NCBI GenBank assembly: GCA_012729835.1
Contig: JAAYCK010000149.1
Span: 1-54,811, forward strand
Source of the DNA: Syntrophomonadaceae bacterium
GTDB taxonomy: Bacteria; Bacillota; Syntrophomonadia; Syntrophomonadales; Syntrophomonadaceae
Direction of reading: 5' to 3'
Length of the DNA stretch: 54,811 bases
Positions 38,101 to 46,707 of the stretch are shown here, piece after piece. The translations under genes were made by a program, and so were the position numbers. A model generated the notes under the pieces. The model made no database searches. It was not told the origin of the DNA and was given only the letters and a program-made list of their open reading frames with translations. How positions within the stretch are numbered: the stretch's first letter is position 1; every line of letters begins with the position of its first letter.

Positions 38101-40884
38101 ATTGTAGCTCTGGGCTGCCAGACGGTTGATCAGGTCTTGTTTCGAAAAGGATCCGGGAATTGAACCTACGGTATTGCCCAGCCATTCCCAAACCGCTTGC
38201 TTGAAGTTCGTATCGGTAAATGAGCTGCTTATATTATCGGTCGCCGTCACTGTCCGGTAATATCCTTTCACCTGCAGGAAACCAGCAAAGCCTGAATCTC
38301 CATTACAGGTCCAGGTCGCTCCATTCGAATCAAGCATGGTATAGGTGCCGGGCTTCAATATGGGGTATTGATCACTCGGGGTTAGGGTGGTCAATGGATC
38401 TGAGTAGCCCTCGTCGCCGCCGCCCTTGAAATTCACATAGCAAATCAGGCTGGAGTAGCCACCGGATGCATTCCAGGGTCCGTATACCGTACCGTCCTCA
38501 TGCACCAGGCTGAAGATTCCCGGCGCTTCAGAAGGCGAATTGTGATGGTAGGTGTTCATAAAGGTCAGGGCAAAGGGCTGAGTCAGGGTAAATGTCGTCG
38601 GACTCGTCGGACCAGTGACGCCGCCATAGCCATTCCAGTTACTGTAAATACGCTGTTCGGTCGGATTATTTACATTTACGCTAAAGCTGATCTGGCCTTC
38701 GACGTAAGCTGTCTTCTGGGCAGTCACCGTGATGTTGCCGGTGCCGGGGCCGACCCCCGCGATTATCAGGTTATTGCCGCTCACCGCTACCGTCGCTACA
38801 CTCGGGTCGCTGCTGGTGGCGCTTATCGCAACATCGGCTGGATTGGGCCCGAGAGCCACTGTAATACTCTGTCCCACGGTTACGTTCTGCGCTCCCGGGT
38901 CGGTCAGGGCTATGACCGGCTGGGAGCTAACCGTTACCGTAAAGCTCACGGTTGTACTCTGATAGCCGCTCTTCGAGCCGTTTACATTTATTGTCGCAGT
39001 CCCCACGGTCACTCCATTGATTACCAGGGTACCCCCGCTCACCGTAACTGTCGCTACACCTGGTACGCTGCTGGTGGCAGTTATCGTGGCATCGGACGGA
39101 TTAGGGCTAAGGGTCAGCGTTATGCTCTGGCCTACGGTTACGCTCTGTGCTCCCGGATTGGGCAGGGTAACACCAGCTGAACTGCCACCGCTGCTTCCGC
39201 CGGATGAAGACGTATTATTGCCGGGGGTTGTCGGCGTACTACTCTGACTCTGCACTTGATCCACCTGTTGTGAAATCTGCTGAATAGTCTGCTGCGAAAC
39301 CTGATTTTGAATCTCTTCTATTTGCTGTTTCAGGCTTTCTATTGCTGCAGGGTTCACTTGTATTCCACTGGTGGTTAAAGCATCTAAAACTACCTGCACT
39401 GCAGTAATCGTTGGGTTGTTATCAGGTATCTCTACGACCACTTGCAACACCGGCGGGGCTACCTGAGCTTCCTGGTTAACATCCTGCTGCAAGGCACTTT
39501 GCAGTATCCAATCCTGAACATCTAGATTGCCAAAATCTTGTTTTTCTCCTTCGGTCATGGGGGCAGCCGTTTGTGCACCACTGTTTTCTCCAGCGATCCC
39601 GCTGGTCATACCACTCCCGACCGAAACGCCTTGATTGCTGTTATTGCTGCTTACATCGACATTGCCGGTAAGACACGACACCCGGCAAGACCCGTCCTGA
39701 TTGACCGTTATCATTACATAGGTTCCTCTGATAGCGGCAACACCCCAGGGCATGTCAACCTTGACCTTGACCTTCTTCTTCTCAGCAGTCTTATACCAGG
39801 GGGCTTGCGCACTATCGGCAGCAGCCAGGTAGTTGAAACTCTGGAGTGCTGCTACCCGGTCGAATCGTTGGCTTGATTCACTGGCCGGATTGATTTCTGT
39901 ATTCTCTTGCTGGCTTCCATGCTTGGTGGCTACGCCCCCAAACATGGTTCCCTTGACCATGCCTATATTAAGATATTCAACAGCTATACCCGGACTGCCG
40001 TCCTCTTTGATATAACGGCGGCCATCGGCCTGCTTGATGATGATTTCACTGTTGGCTTCCACCAGATTACTGGTGCCATCCGGGTAGTTGATCCGCATAC
40101 TGCTGTTTTCCCCGGTTTTTATGGTATCCCCGACGATGATGGTGACCTGATCTTTCAGTTCCTGGCTCTTACCCTGTCGGATCAGGGTAACCTGGCCTTT
40201 CGCTTCACTGGCCCTCCCCTCCAGGCTCGCGGCATTTAAGCCTGGATCTTTGGTCAATAAAATAGCTAGCGCCCGGGCTAGACTGCCCCGGCTCATCTCG
40301 GCATCGGGATATATGTTTTGCGAATCTTTACTTAGCCCTATCATCTCCAGGGCTAGCGCGGTAGCCATATCTCCTGCTGCCCAGTGCTGGCTGTCCATGT
40401 CGCCGATCCTGGGCAGGGCGGACCGTTCTATTTGGGTACAAAGCCGCATGACCAGAGCTATACCCTGCGCCCGGGTTACTTTCGCTTCAGGTTGATAGGT
40501 CCCATCAGGGAAGCCTTTTAAATATCCGGCATTTGTAGCGGCGGCGATCTGGGCGGAAGCCCAATGGGTGGCGGGTACATCTGTAAAAGTGGAAGAGGTA
40601 ACTTGCGGGGTGGAAAGCCCGGAGGTTTTAACCAGTATGGCGGCGGCTTCGGCCCGGGTCAGTCCCGCTTGGGGATGAAAACTGCCATCGGGATAGCCTT
40701 TAATAATTCCTCGATGGGATATGTAATTTATAAAAACTATATTCGGGTCACCGGCGACCATATCATTAAAGATTGATGATTTGATCCCCTTCTCTCCTGC
40801 AGCCTCGACCTTCTGGTTCAGGATTCCTATCATAAGCATCAGCATTAATATGTATAGTAAAACCCTACTATAACTCCTCTTCAA
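35155..40884 (-). CDS. Giant SLH/FecR/Ig-like surface protein
   Basis: A 1909-residue secreted protein. A signal peptide covers residues 1-28. Three SLH repeats (about 45-215), with GYPDGSFHPQAGLTRAEAA and GFPDGTYQPEAKVTRAQ, should anchor it to the wall. A FecR-like domain follows (about 223-405), then a Gln-rich coiled segment (525-548), a Ser/Gly linker, two Ig-like repeats (about 573-655 and 656-740) that share PGAQ.VTVGQSIT, a short leucine-rich stretch near 890-960 (NQLTALPTLPTSL), unassigned beta-rich regions, and a Listeria-Bacteroides-type repeat near 1643-1730 (GWNTAADWAGTDYG). A role in adhesion or surface structure is inferred. ATG at 40884 follows GGGAGGGTTTTCGTTG. Confidence 0.88.
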   Translation of the reverse strand: MKRSYSRVLLYILMLMLMIGILNQKVEAAGEKGIKSSIFNDMVAGDPNIVFINYISHRGIIKGYPDGSFHPQAGLTRAEAAAILVKTSGLSTPQVTSSTFTDVPATHWASAQIAAATNAGYLKGFPDGTYQPEAKVTRAQGIALVMRLCTQIERSALPRIGDMDSQHWAAGDMATALALEMIGLSKDSQNIYPDAEMSRGSLARALAILLTKDPGLNAASLEGRASEAKGQVTLIRQGKSQELKDQVTIIVGDTIKTGENSSMRINYPDGTSNLVEANSEIIIKQADGRRYIKEDGSPGIAVEYLNIGMVKGTMFGGVATKHGSQQENTEINPASESSQRFDRVAALQSFNYLAAADSAQAPWYKTAEKKKVKVKVDMPWGVAAIRGTYVMITVNQDGSCRVSCLTGNVDVSSNNSNQGVSVGSGMTSGIAGENSGAQTAAPMTEGEKQDFGNLDVQDWILQSALQQDVNQEAQVAPPVLQVVVEIPDNNPTITAVQVVLDALTTSGIQVNPAAIESLKQQIEEIQNQVSQQTIQQISQQVDQVQSQSSTPTTPGNNTSSSGGSSGGSSAGVTLPNPGAQSVTVGQSITLTLSPNPSDATITATSSVPGVATVTVSGGTLVINGVTVGTATINVNGSKSGYQSTTVSFTVTVSSQPVIALTDPGAQNVTVGQSITVALGPNPADVAISATSSDPSVATVAVSGNNLIIAGVGPGTGNITVTAQKTAYVEGQISFSVNVNNPTEQRIYSNWNGYGGVTGPTSPTTFTLTQPFALTFMNTYHHNSPSEAPGIFSLVHEDGTVYGPWNASGGYSSLICYVNFKGGGDEGYSDPLTTLTPSDQYPILKPGTYTMLDSNGATWTCNGDSGFAGFLQVKGYYRTVTATDNISSSFTDTNFKQAVWEWLGNTVGSIPGSFSKQDLINRLAAQSYNLDISSKSISSLAGLEHFEGTNITGLSCSENQLTALPTLPTSLTELTCKNNQLTSLPTLPASLTNTFRCDLNYLDIWQGTIQSTINGCPAGNKIISPQYKYVYEGTPVGFPAAGATKQLVMGDLQRVMSTDGVTWTSPVNAQVSDFVFSTSNSSVATVTPGGNISAAGNGDCYIYANYKGLASNFTRVAIPVYVSGLNNVKIARDDDSNNLVLLNVGSSLEYATNATDSSGTSATWNTGTGSEVTISASGSYVVVREMLNPANTRCLGYINPALTNNLVRTSTSTVNSSCINSFAYNGLVNQMDISRLTGQGSTELDERYARAFFANVPTGTIATSGVVNSSGTTISSSDITASGTTMFIPGFTYAVGNDLGITVQYYGTNGSDGDNSADDVWFLPSKAVTIKATTPDGGAGDYIDVADQTGDKIRIATVQANASAGDRIWCSENAFIRTENVLDSNKQLLTPGNIYSYPLKCLQAGDYVSMATEDQATGNVFIGTSYGVIPAAPASAHVASSANNPQDCINASNLTSVQLSAVFSSAQSGTVHFQLANSVASKYVDQTVSGTDSQFSGTMDASTPTGGAFTSGETLTLNVYLEEASGNRGPLFSNTNIKYDVTVPVVSSLDLYPSSPPYLSFNSSEAGTYYYMVYAAADPEPSADIIIAQGTAVASGTGTTSAGSNSTGNLSGLNPSTNYKAYLIVLDSSQNVSAVAVKDFTTAVVSYTVSYNGNGHDSGTVPSSTTYDSGSSTTVADNTDLDPMVKSGCSFIGWNTAADWAGTDYGPNSTINAAGDTTLYAKWRFNTAPDVTNLGFKYDSSDLEITNSELPDYTTLEIFISGSTPTEAAPVTYELKYTLDLTNPSNRTIGWHYLGGSGSIYEEHKMWYRYINGTAKSEWMEDGNPLAFMPVKGGWNKYDFTAVGTNTISFKNTGGVYNGWTLMTLNGSVWTNRGTINSVDQSFTVAAGDQIVIKSPAGNYSYASDAYSYP

Positions 40885-41164
40885 CGAAAACCCTCCCTGC
40901 CGATCTCAAAAGCTTTATATATGCGCGATTATTACATTATTTACATTCACGTATTTCGACTTCGATTTTGATTTTAACAAGAGTAATCGGGTTATGCAAT
41001 ATATTTTGAGTTGCTGGGTATTTAGTGGATGATTCAATGTCGTTGGCAATTCGAGAGTAAGAATCACGAATTGCACCCATTTTTTTGCACTAACTGTCAA
41101 GCATCAATTAATTGGCAGTGGGTAAACATATCTTCAGGCAACTTTTTCTGCGGAGGCTTTTTCC
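40885..41164. other. AT-rich divergent intergenic region
   Basis: About 280 bp between the SLH gene and the isoaspartyl dipeptidase gene. It should hold both promoters. An imperfect 8-bp inverted repeat (ACTGTCAA and TTGGCAGT) lies near 41093-41119. Nothing else is recognisable. Confidence 0.4.
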
Positions 41165-42310
41165 TTGTTTAAACTTCTGAGCGGCGGACATTGCTTTGTC
41201 CCCAATGACATGGGTATTAAAGATATGCTGGTTTGCGCTGATAAGATTTGCATGATCCAGGATAAGATCATCCCGGATAGCCAATGGAAAATCGAAGTAA
41301 TCGATTGCAGCGGCTGTCTGATATGCCCCGGCCTGATCGATGGACATGTCCATATCACCGGCGGCGGTGGCGAACAGGGACCGGCCAGCCGCGTTCCCGA
41401 GCTGGGGTTCAGTGAGATTATCGAAGCCGGCGTAACTACCGTGGTTGGGGTATTAGGTTTTGACAGCATCAGCCGCAGTATTGCCGGTCTGTTGACTAAA
41501 GCTCGAGGCCTGGAAGCCGAAGGGATAACTACCTTTATATATACCGGCAGTTACGGCAGCCCCACTGAGACCCTTACCGGACGACCCCTGAACGATATTG
41601 TGCTGTTGGACAAAGTAGTCGGGATCGGGGAGATTGCTATATCTGATTATCGATCTTATCACCCTACTCTGTCGGATCTGCGCAACCTGGCCTCCGAAGC
41701 TCAGGCTGGCGGTATGCTGGGAGATAAAGCCGGAATTTTGCACCTGCATGTCGGCGACGGCAAGGAAGGCCTGCAACCCCTGTTTGAGCTCATCGAACAA
41801 TCGGATTTCCCTACGAGTATGTTCGTACCAACCCATATAAACCGCAATCCCCAGGTATTTGAACAGGGCATGGGCTTCCTGCCCCGGGGCGGTAATATCG
41901 ATCTCACCGCCGGAGAGACGGCCGGCTACAGCATACCGGAAGCGCTTTCCCGTTTACTGCGACTGCGTCCCCACCTGGAGCGGATAACGATTTCTTCGGA
42001 TGGTAATGGCAGTTCCCCGGTTTCAGATAAAAATCCCGCTGGCATTGCCGCTATCGGACAATTACTCAACGATTTGCGTGCGGCAGTATTGGAGGCCAAG
42101 CTAGATTTTGCCTCCGTGATCAAAACCGTCACGGTCAACCCGGCCCAACTGCTTAAACTATATCCTCGCAAGGGTTGCATCCAGACGGGCAGTGACGCTG
42201 ACCTGCTGGTGCTGCGCCGGGACGATCTGGCTATCCAAACCCTATTGGCCAAAGGTGAAGTAGTGGTAAGAGATCAGAAGTCGGTCAAACGAGGCCGCTT
42301 CGAAAACTAG
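41165..42310 (+). CDS. iadA: Isoaspartyl dipeptidase (beta-aspartyl peptidase)
   Basis: A 381-residue amidohydrolase that cuts beta-Asp-Xaa dipeptides, here most likely beta-Asp-Arg released from cyanophycin. Metal ligands are His61 and His63 in HVHITGGGGE, His193 or 195 in LHLHVGDG, His224 in PTHINRN and catalytic Asp279 in SSDGNGS. GIGEIAISDYRS has Glu156 where E. coli IadA has the carboxylated Lys162, so the metal bridge is probably a glutamate. TTG at 41165 is chosen nine bases after GCGGAGG. The next gene, cyanophycinase, starts 31 nt after the stop, and all three genes of the cluster point the same way. Confidence 0.93.
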   Translation: MFKLLSGGHCFVPNDMGIKDMLVCADKICMIQDKIIPDSQWKIEVIDCSGCLICPGLIDGHVHITGGGGEQGPASRVPELGFSEIIEAGVTTVVGVLGFDSISRSIAGLLTKARGLEAEGITTFIYTGSYGSPTETLTGRPLNDIVLLDKVVGIGEIAISDYRSYHPTLSDLRNLASEAQAGGMLGDKAGILHLHVGDGKEGLQPLFELIEQSDFPTSMFVPTHINRNPQVFEQGMGFLPRGGNIDLTAGETAGYSIPEALSRLLRLRPHLERITISSDGNGSSPVSDKNPAGIAAIGQLLNDLRAAVLEAKLDFASVIKTVTVNPAQLLKLYPRKGCIQTGSDADLLVLRRDDLAIQTLLAKGEVVVRDQKSVKRGRFEN

Positions 42311-42341
42311 GAATTTATACAGGCATTACAAGGAGGCAATC

Positions 42342-43151
42342 ATGGGATACAACAGCAAGGGCAAACTGGTCATTATCGGCGGAGCTGAGGATAAATACGG
42401 GGACAGCCGGATACTGGAAGAGGTGGTGGATATCATCGGCGGCGAGGACTCCCGCCTGGGCATCATAACCACCGCTACCGAACACCCGGCAGAGGTCGGG
42501 GAGGAATACAAAGATGTTTTCTATCGCCTGGGCGTCAAGGATGTGGACGTGATCGATATCAATAATCGCGATGAGGCCAATATGGAGGAAAATGCCGATC
42601 GGCTCCGTAAGACTACCGGTTTCTTTTTCACCGGCGGCGACCAGTTGCGCATCACCAGTATCCTGGGGGGCACTCGCGCCTATGAAGCCTTGTATGATTC
42701 CTTTATGGACGGCACCCCGGTGATCGGCACCAGTGCCGGGGCTTCGGTGATGAGCAGTACCATGATCGTGGAAGGCAACAGCAACGATGCCGCCCGTAAG
42801 TGCACCCTGAAAATGGCGCCCGGCCTAAACCTCATGGATGGAGTAATCATAGACCAGCACTTTGATCAACGCGGCCGTCTGGGCCGCCTACTCTGCGGGG
42901 TGGCGGAGAACCCCGGAACTCTAGGTATTGGTATCGATGAGGATACCGCCATCGTAGTTTACCCTGACGATCGTTTTGAGGTGATCGGTACCAATGCAGT
43001 GACAGTCATAGACGGTAAGAGCATCAAGAGTTCCAATGTCTCGGAATCACAGCCCAATGAGATCCTGGCGATCGCCAATGCCAGTCTGCACGTCTTGTCA
43101 CGTGGCTATGGTTTCGACTTCCGCCAGCGGGATGTGATCCGCATGCATTAA
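42342..43151 (+). CDS. cphB: Cyanophycinase
   Basis: A 269-residue S51-family serine peptidase that cleaves the polymer cyanophycin to beta-Asp-Arg dipeptides. The nucleophile is Ser131 in GTSAGAS, with FFTGGDQLR before it and DQHFDQRGRLGRL (catalytic His region) after. The length equals that of cyanobacterial CphB. There is no signal peptide, so it acts on intracellular granules. ATG at 42342 follows CAAGGAGGCAATC. It is the middle gene of the likely iadA-cphB-cphA operon. Confidence 0.95.
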   Translation: MGYNSKGKLVIIGGAEDKYGDSRILEEVVDIIGGEDSRLGIITTATEHPAEVGEEYKDVFYRLGVKDVDVIDINNRDEANMEENADRLRKTTGFFFTGGDQLRITSILGGTRAYEALYDSFMDGTPVIGTSAGASVMSSTMIVEGNSNDAARKCTLKMAPGLNLMDGVIIDQHFDQRGRLGRLLCGVAENPGTLGIGIDEDTAIVVYPDDRFEVIGTNAVTVIDGKSIKSSNVSESQPNEILAIANASLHVLSRGYGFDFRQRDVIRMH

Positions 43152-43183
43152 TCAATTATTCGGCCTAATCAGGAGGACCTAAA

Positions 43184-45874
43184 GTGAAAATCATTGACAT
43201 GGAAGTTTTCCAGGGTAGGAATATATTCAGCCACAAGCCAGTAGTAAAAATGATAGTAGATATCGGGGACTTAGCTGATACCAGCACCAGTGATATCCCC
43301 GGCTTCAACGCCCGGCTTCTAAGCTGGTTCCCCGGCTTAAACCAGCATCACTGTTCTACCGGATATGAAGGCGGTTTAGTTGAGCGGCTGTTCGAAGGCA
43401 CTTTCATTGCACATGTCACTGAACATCTGGCACTGGAGCTCCAGTGTATTAACGGTTATGAAGTATTCTTCGGCAAGACTCGCATATTAGAAGAACCGTC
43501 TACCTATTGTATCATCTTCGAGTATTCCCTGGCAGAATGTGCTCGGGATTTCGGCGAAACGGCTATCGATATCGTTACCGCTCTGATCGATGATCGACCC
43601 GATTTATTGGAGGAATATCTGGATTTGCTGCGCCGCAGGGTGTCTTATTACGCTCTGGGCCCAAGTACCCGGGCTTTGATGACGGAAGCCCGCAAGCGGG
43701 GCATCCCGGTCCGGCGGCTGGATGAAAATAGCCTGTTGCAGCTCGGTTATGGCAGTCGCTCCCGGCTAATCGAAGCATCGCTCCCTGATTCTACCGGCTG
43801 TGTAGCGGTGGATCTGGCTAAGAACAAACCTCTGGTTAAAAAACTACTAGCCGACCATGGTATTCCCGTCCCGGAAGGATGCCTGGTTTACAGTGAGAAT
43901 GACGCAGTTGCTATGGCCAAAAAAATCGCTTATCCGGTAGTAATCAAGCCCTTCGATGCCAACCAGGGCCGGGGGGTCTCTACCAATATCAACAGTGAAG
44001 AACTGTTACGCACTGCCTACCGCCTGGCCCGGCAGCTAGCCGGCAGGGTCATGCTGGAAAAGCATATCACCGGCAAGGACTACCGCCTCCTGGTAGTGGG
44101 CGATAAAATAGCAGCCGCTGCCGAGCGCACACCTCCCTATGTCACCGGGGACGGCATTCATACCATTGAAGAACTCGTCGCCCTGGAAAACAGCAATCCT
44201 CTGCGCGGCTGGGGCCATGAAAAGCCCATGACCCGCATAGCTCTTGATGGCATTGCTATCGAACTGCTAGGCCGTTCCGACCTGGCTATAAATACGGTAC
44301 TGCCGCCCGGAGAAAGCGTTTATCTGCGCCAGAACGGCAACCTGAGCACCGGCGGTTATGCCACTGACTGCACGGATATAGTACATCCGGCCAACCGGTT
44401 ATTGGCGATCACCGCAGCCCGCATCATCGGACTGGAGATAGCCGGAATCGACCTGGTCTGCCCCGATATCTCACAGCCAGTCGAAACCTCGCACGGGGCA
44501 GTCATCGAAGTGAATGCCGCCCCTGGACTGCGGATGCACCTCTTCCCCCGCGAAGGAGCTGGGGTCAACGTGGCAGCTAAGATCATCGACTTTATGTATC
44601 CCGACGAAACCTATTCCATTCCCATCGTTTCCATCACCGGAACCAATGGTAAGACTACCGTCACCAGGCTGGTGAGCCACGTTCTGGCGCTTACCGGAAA
44701 GAGAGTCGGCATGACCTGTTCCAGCGGCACCTACCTGGGCAACACCTGTATCAGCCGGGGTGACAATACCGGACCGCGCAGCGCCCGATCCCTGCTTTAC
44801 CGCCAGGATGTCGACATTGCCGTACTGGAGACTGCCCGCGGCGGTATCGTTCGCCATGGACTGGGTTATGATTTGGCCGATGTTGGAGTAGTGCTCAATG
44901 TCAGAAATGACCATCTGGGACAGGACGGGTTAGAATACCTGGAGGACCTGGCTTTTGCCAAGGCTCTGGTGGTGGAGGCTATCAAGCATACCGGTTACGC
45001 CATCCTTAATGCTGACGATACCATGCTGCCTTACCTGACCCGGGGTATTGGCGCTTCGCTGATCTATTTCGCCAAAAGCCTGGATAATCCTATTGTCCGC
45101 GAGCATATCGCAGCAGGCAATATTGCAGTAATCCAGGAGCATGAACAGCTAGCGATCTACTGGCAGGGCTGCCGGGTCACCCTGATACGAATCGCTGACA
45201 TACCCATTACCTTTGGCGGCAAGATCGCCTGTAATATCGAGAACGCATTGGCTGCAACCGCCTGCCTGTTTGCACTGGGAATACCAGATCACATCATTAC
45301 TCAGGGTCTGGCTTCCTTTACCCCTGATCCCGAAGTCAATGCCGGGCGCTTTAATCTTTTCGACATGGGGGAATACCGGGTCCTGCTGGACTATGCTCAT
45401 AATCTGGACGGTTACCATGCCGTGATCGATTTTGCCAATAGCCTCACCCCTACTCGCAAAGTAGGTATAATTGGGCTGCCCGGCGACCGCATGGACAGCA
45501 ACATTATCGAAGCAGGCAAGCTGGCAGGGACAGCCTTTGACTCATTATATATAAAAGAAGATCAGGACACCCGGGGAAGAGCCAGCGGGGAAGTCGCCAC
45601 CCTTTTGTTTAAGGGAGCACTATCCGGTGGAGCCCGGCTCGAAAATATTAATATCGAATTGAACGAAGGCCAGGCATTGCGATCAGCAATAAGTAACGCC
45701 CAACCCGGTGATCTCATCATTATGTTATACGAAAAATTCGAACCTGCTTATTCAATTATACAGGAACATCTGGGCGAGCCATGTTTACACCTTCCGCTTT
45801 CAACAGCAGCGGAAGTCGTTTGGCCTGATGCCGACCAAAGTTCCTTGACTCCCTCAAGCCTTATTATGCAATAG
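43184..45874 (+). CDS. cphA: Cyanophycin synthetase
   Basis: An 896-residue CphA1-type ligase that polymerises aspartate and arginine into multi-L-arginyl-poly-L-aspartate, using ATP. An N-terminal domain (about 1-160) is followed by an ATP-grasp domain (about 210-470) that activates the aspartate backbone, and a Mur-ligase-like domain that adds arginine, with P-loop GTNGKTTVTRLV near residue 486. The order and length are those of CphA1 rather than the shorter CphA2. The start is GTG at 43184 behind CAGGAGGACCTAAA. It starts 32 nt after cphB, so synthesis and degradation genes share an operon. No terminator is obvious. Confidence 0.96.
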   Translation: MKIIDMEVFQGRNIFSHKPVVKMIVDIGDLADTSTSDIPGFNARLLSWFPGLNQHHCSTGYEGGLVERLFEGTFIAHVTEHLALELQCINGYEVFFGKTRILEEPSTYCIIFEYSLAECARDFGETAIDIVTALIDDRPDLLEEYLDLLRRRVSYYALGPSTRALMTEARKRGIPVRRLDENSLLQLGYGSRSRLIEASLPDSTGCVAVDLAKNKPLVKKLLADHGIPVPEGCLVYSENDAVAMAKKIAYPVVIKPFDANQGRGVSTNINSEELLRTAYRLARQLAGRVMLEKHITGKDYRLLVVGDKIAAAAERTPPYVTGDGIHTIEELVALENSNPLRGWGHEKPMTRIALDGIAIELLGRSDLAINTVLPPGESVYLRQNGNLSTGGYATDCTDIVHPANRLLAITAARIIGLEIAGIDLVCPDISQPVETSHGAVIEVNAAPGLRMHLFPREGAGVNVAAKIIDFMYPDETYSIPIVSITGTNGKTTVTRLVSHVLALTGKRVGMTCSSGTYLGNTCISRGDNTGPRSARSLLYRQDVDIAVLETARGGIVRHGLGYDLADVGVVLNVRNDHLGQDGLEYLEDLAFAKALVVEAIKHTGYAILNADDTMLPYLTRGIGASLIYFAKSLDNPIVREHIAAGNIAVIQEHEQLAIYWQGCRVTLIRIADIPITFGGKIACNIENALAATACLFALGIPDHIITQGLASFTPDPEVNAGRFNLFDMGEYRVLLDYAHNLDGYHAVIDFANSLTPTRKVGIIGLPGDRMDSNIIEAGKLAGTAFDSLYIKEDQDTRGRASGEVATLLFKGALSGGARLENINIELNEGQALRSAISNAQPGDLIIMLYEKFEPAYSIIQEHLGEPCLHLPLSTAAEVVWPDADQSSLTPSSLIMQ

Positions 45875-45970
45875 CAGGTATAAAAGCCCAGATATTAGGG
45901 ACAATAAATATAGTTTCGTAGATAAACCCTGCTAAACGTTATATAAAAACGATTAAAGGAGTGAACAGTC

Positions 45971-46327
45971 ATTAGCAAGACAACGACAGCGATCATTGTA
46001 AAGTTCCTGGTTACCCTGGTAGCAGCCTGGGTAGCTCTAATGCTGATCGGATCGGCTACCTGGAGCCAGGTCCTTATCATTGGCGTGGTAGGAACAGCCC
46101 TAAACTATCTGTTGGGTGACCTGGTCATCCTGCGTGCCAGCAGTAATACCGTCGCTTCAATAATTGATGGTCTAGTCGCGGCTATTCTGGCTTATGCCGT
46201 AATGGAAGGCTGGGGTGCAGTTGTAACCCGTGATTTCTGGGCCATCCTTTTGTTCGGCGTTCTGGTCGCCGGATTCGAATTTTATTTCCACAATTACCTG
46301 GAGAAATCCGAAGAAGTAGAACCATAA
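45971..46327 (+). CDS. DUF2512 (YndM-like) membrane protein, probable ATT start
   Basis: A 118-residue protein with about four transmembrane helices. ALNYLLGDLVILRASSNTVA is the family core. The first in-frame ATG (46040) would drop the first helix, since the family begins about 20 residues earlier with a KFLVTLV-type segment. That segment is encoded here in frame, and the only position with a good ribosome binding site (AAAGGAGTG) and proper spacing is ATT at 45971. The preceding GTG in another frame stops after four codons. So an ATT start, or a leaderless alternative, is needed. DUF2512 proteins are common in spore formers; the function is unknown. Confidence 0.72.
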   Translation: MSKTTTAIIVKFLVTLVAAWVALMLIGSATWSQVLIIGVVGTALNYLLGDLVILRASSNTVASIIDGLVAAILAYAVMEGWGAVVTRDFWAILLFGVLVAGFEFYFHNYLEKSEEVEP

Positions 46328-46335
46328 AAGTCAAT

Positions 46336-46363
46336 AAAAAAGCCGGGAATCCCGGCTTTTTTT
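46336..46363. terminator. Bidirectional terminator between DUF2512 and CotF-like genes
   Basis: AGCCGGGA and TCCCGGCT form the stem, with AAAAAA before and TTTTTTT after, so it can serve both convergent units. Confidence 0.9.
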
Positions 46364-46404
46364 GCTTTTCTGTGTTGAGAGCTTCGCGAACTTCTTTTTG
46401 AACT

Positions 46405-46707
46405 TTAATGCCGTCCCATCATGGAGTTGGACTGCTTAAAGGTACTCTCTAACTGCTTGGATGGGTCATCATAAGGGTTCATCCAGCCCTTATTCATAAC
46501 ATATTCGGTGATAGTATCATGTTCCAGCACCTTTTGACTGACAAAACCGCCCAGAATCGCCCGCAATTCCGGAGTGGTGGCCTGCAGGGTAGCAGCCAGG
46601 TAAGCACCGGCACCGGCAGCTGCCGAAGCCATCGCGCTATAGGAAAGGGTCTCATCAGCAGAACTGTCGGTTGCCTGCCCGAAGATATTGCTAATAATAT
46701 CAGACAT
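46405..46707 (-). CDS. CotF-like spore coat protein, second gene of a pair
   Basis: A 100-residue protein resembling the C-terminal part of CotF-type coat proteins: an Ala-rich helix (SAMASAAAGAGAYLAATLQ), then TTPELRAILGGFVSQKVLEH and the typical KGWMNPYDDPSKQL ending. Coat F proteins are ferritin-like helix bundles in the spore coat. ATG at 46707 overlaps the TAA of the upstream gene (TAATG), behind GGGAGGTG, which suggests translational coupling. The longer open frame upstream is the reading of the neighbour in another frame. Confidence 0.82.
   Translation of the reverse strand: MSDIISNIFGQATDSSADETLSYSAMASAAAGAGAYLAATLQATTPELRAILGGFVSQKVLEHDTITEYVMNKGWMNPYDDPSKQLESTFKQSNSMMGRH

Noticed and set aside
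38700-39180. Repeated DNA inside the giant SLH gene taken as a possible CRISPR or mobile repeat
   Set aside because: It encodes the two Ig-like repeats of the protein, about 83 residues each, in frame.
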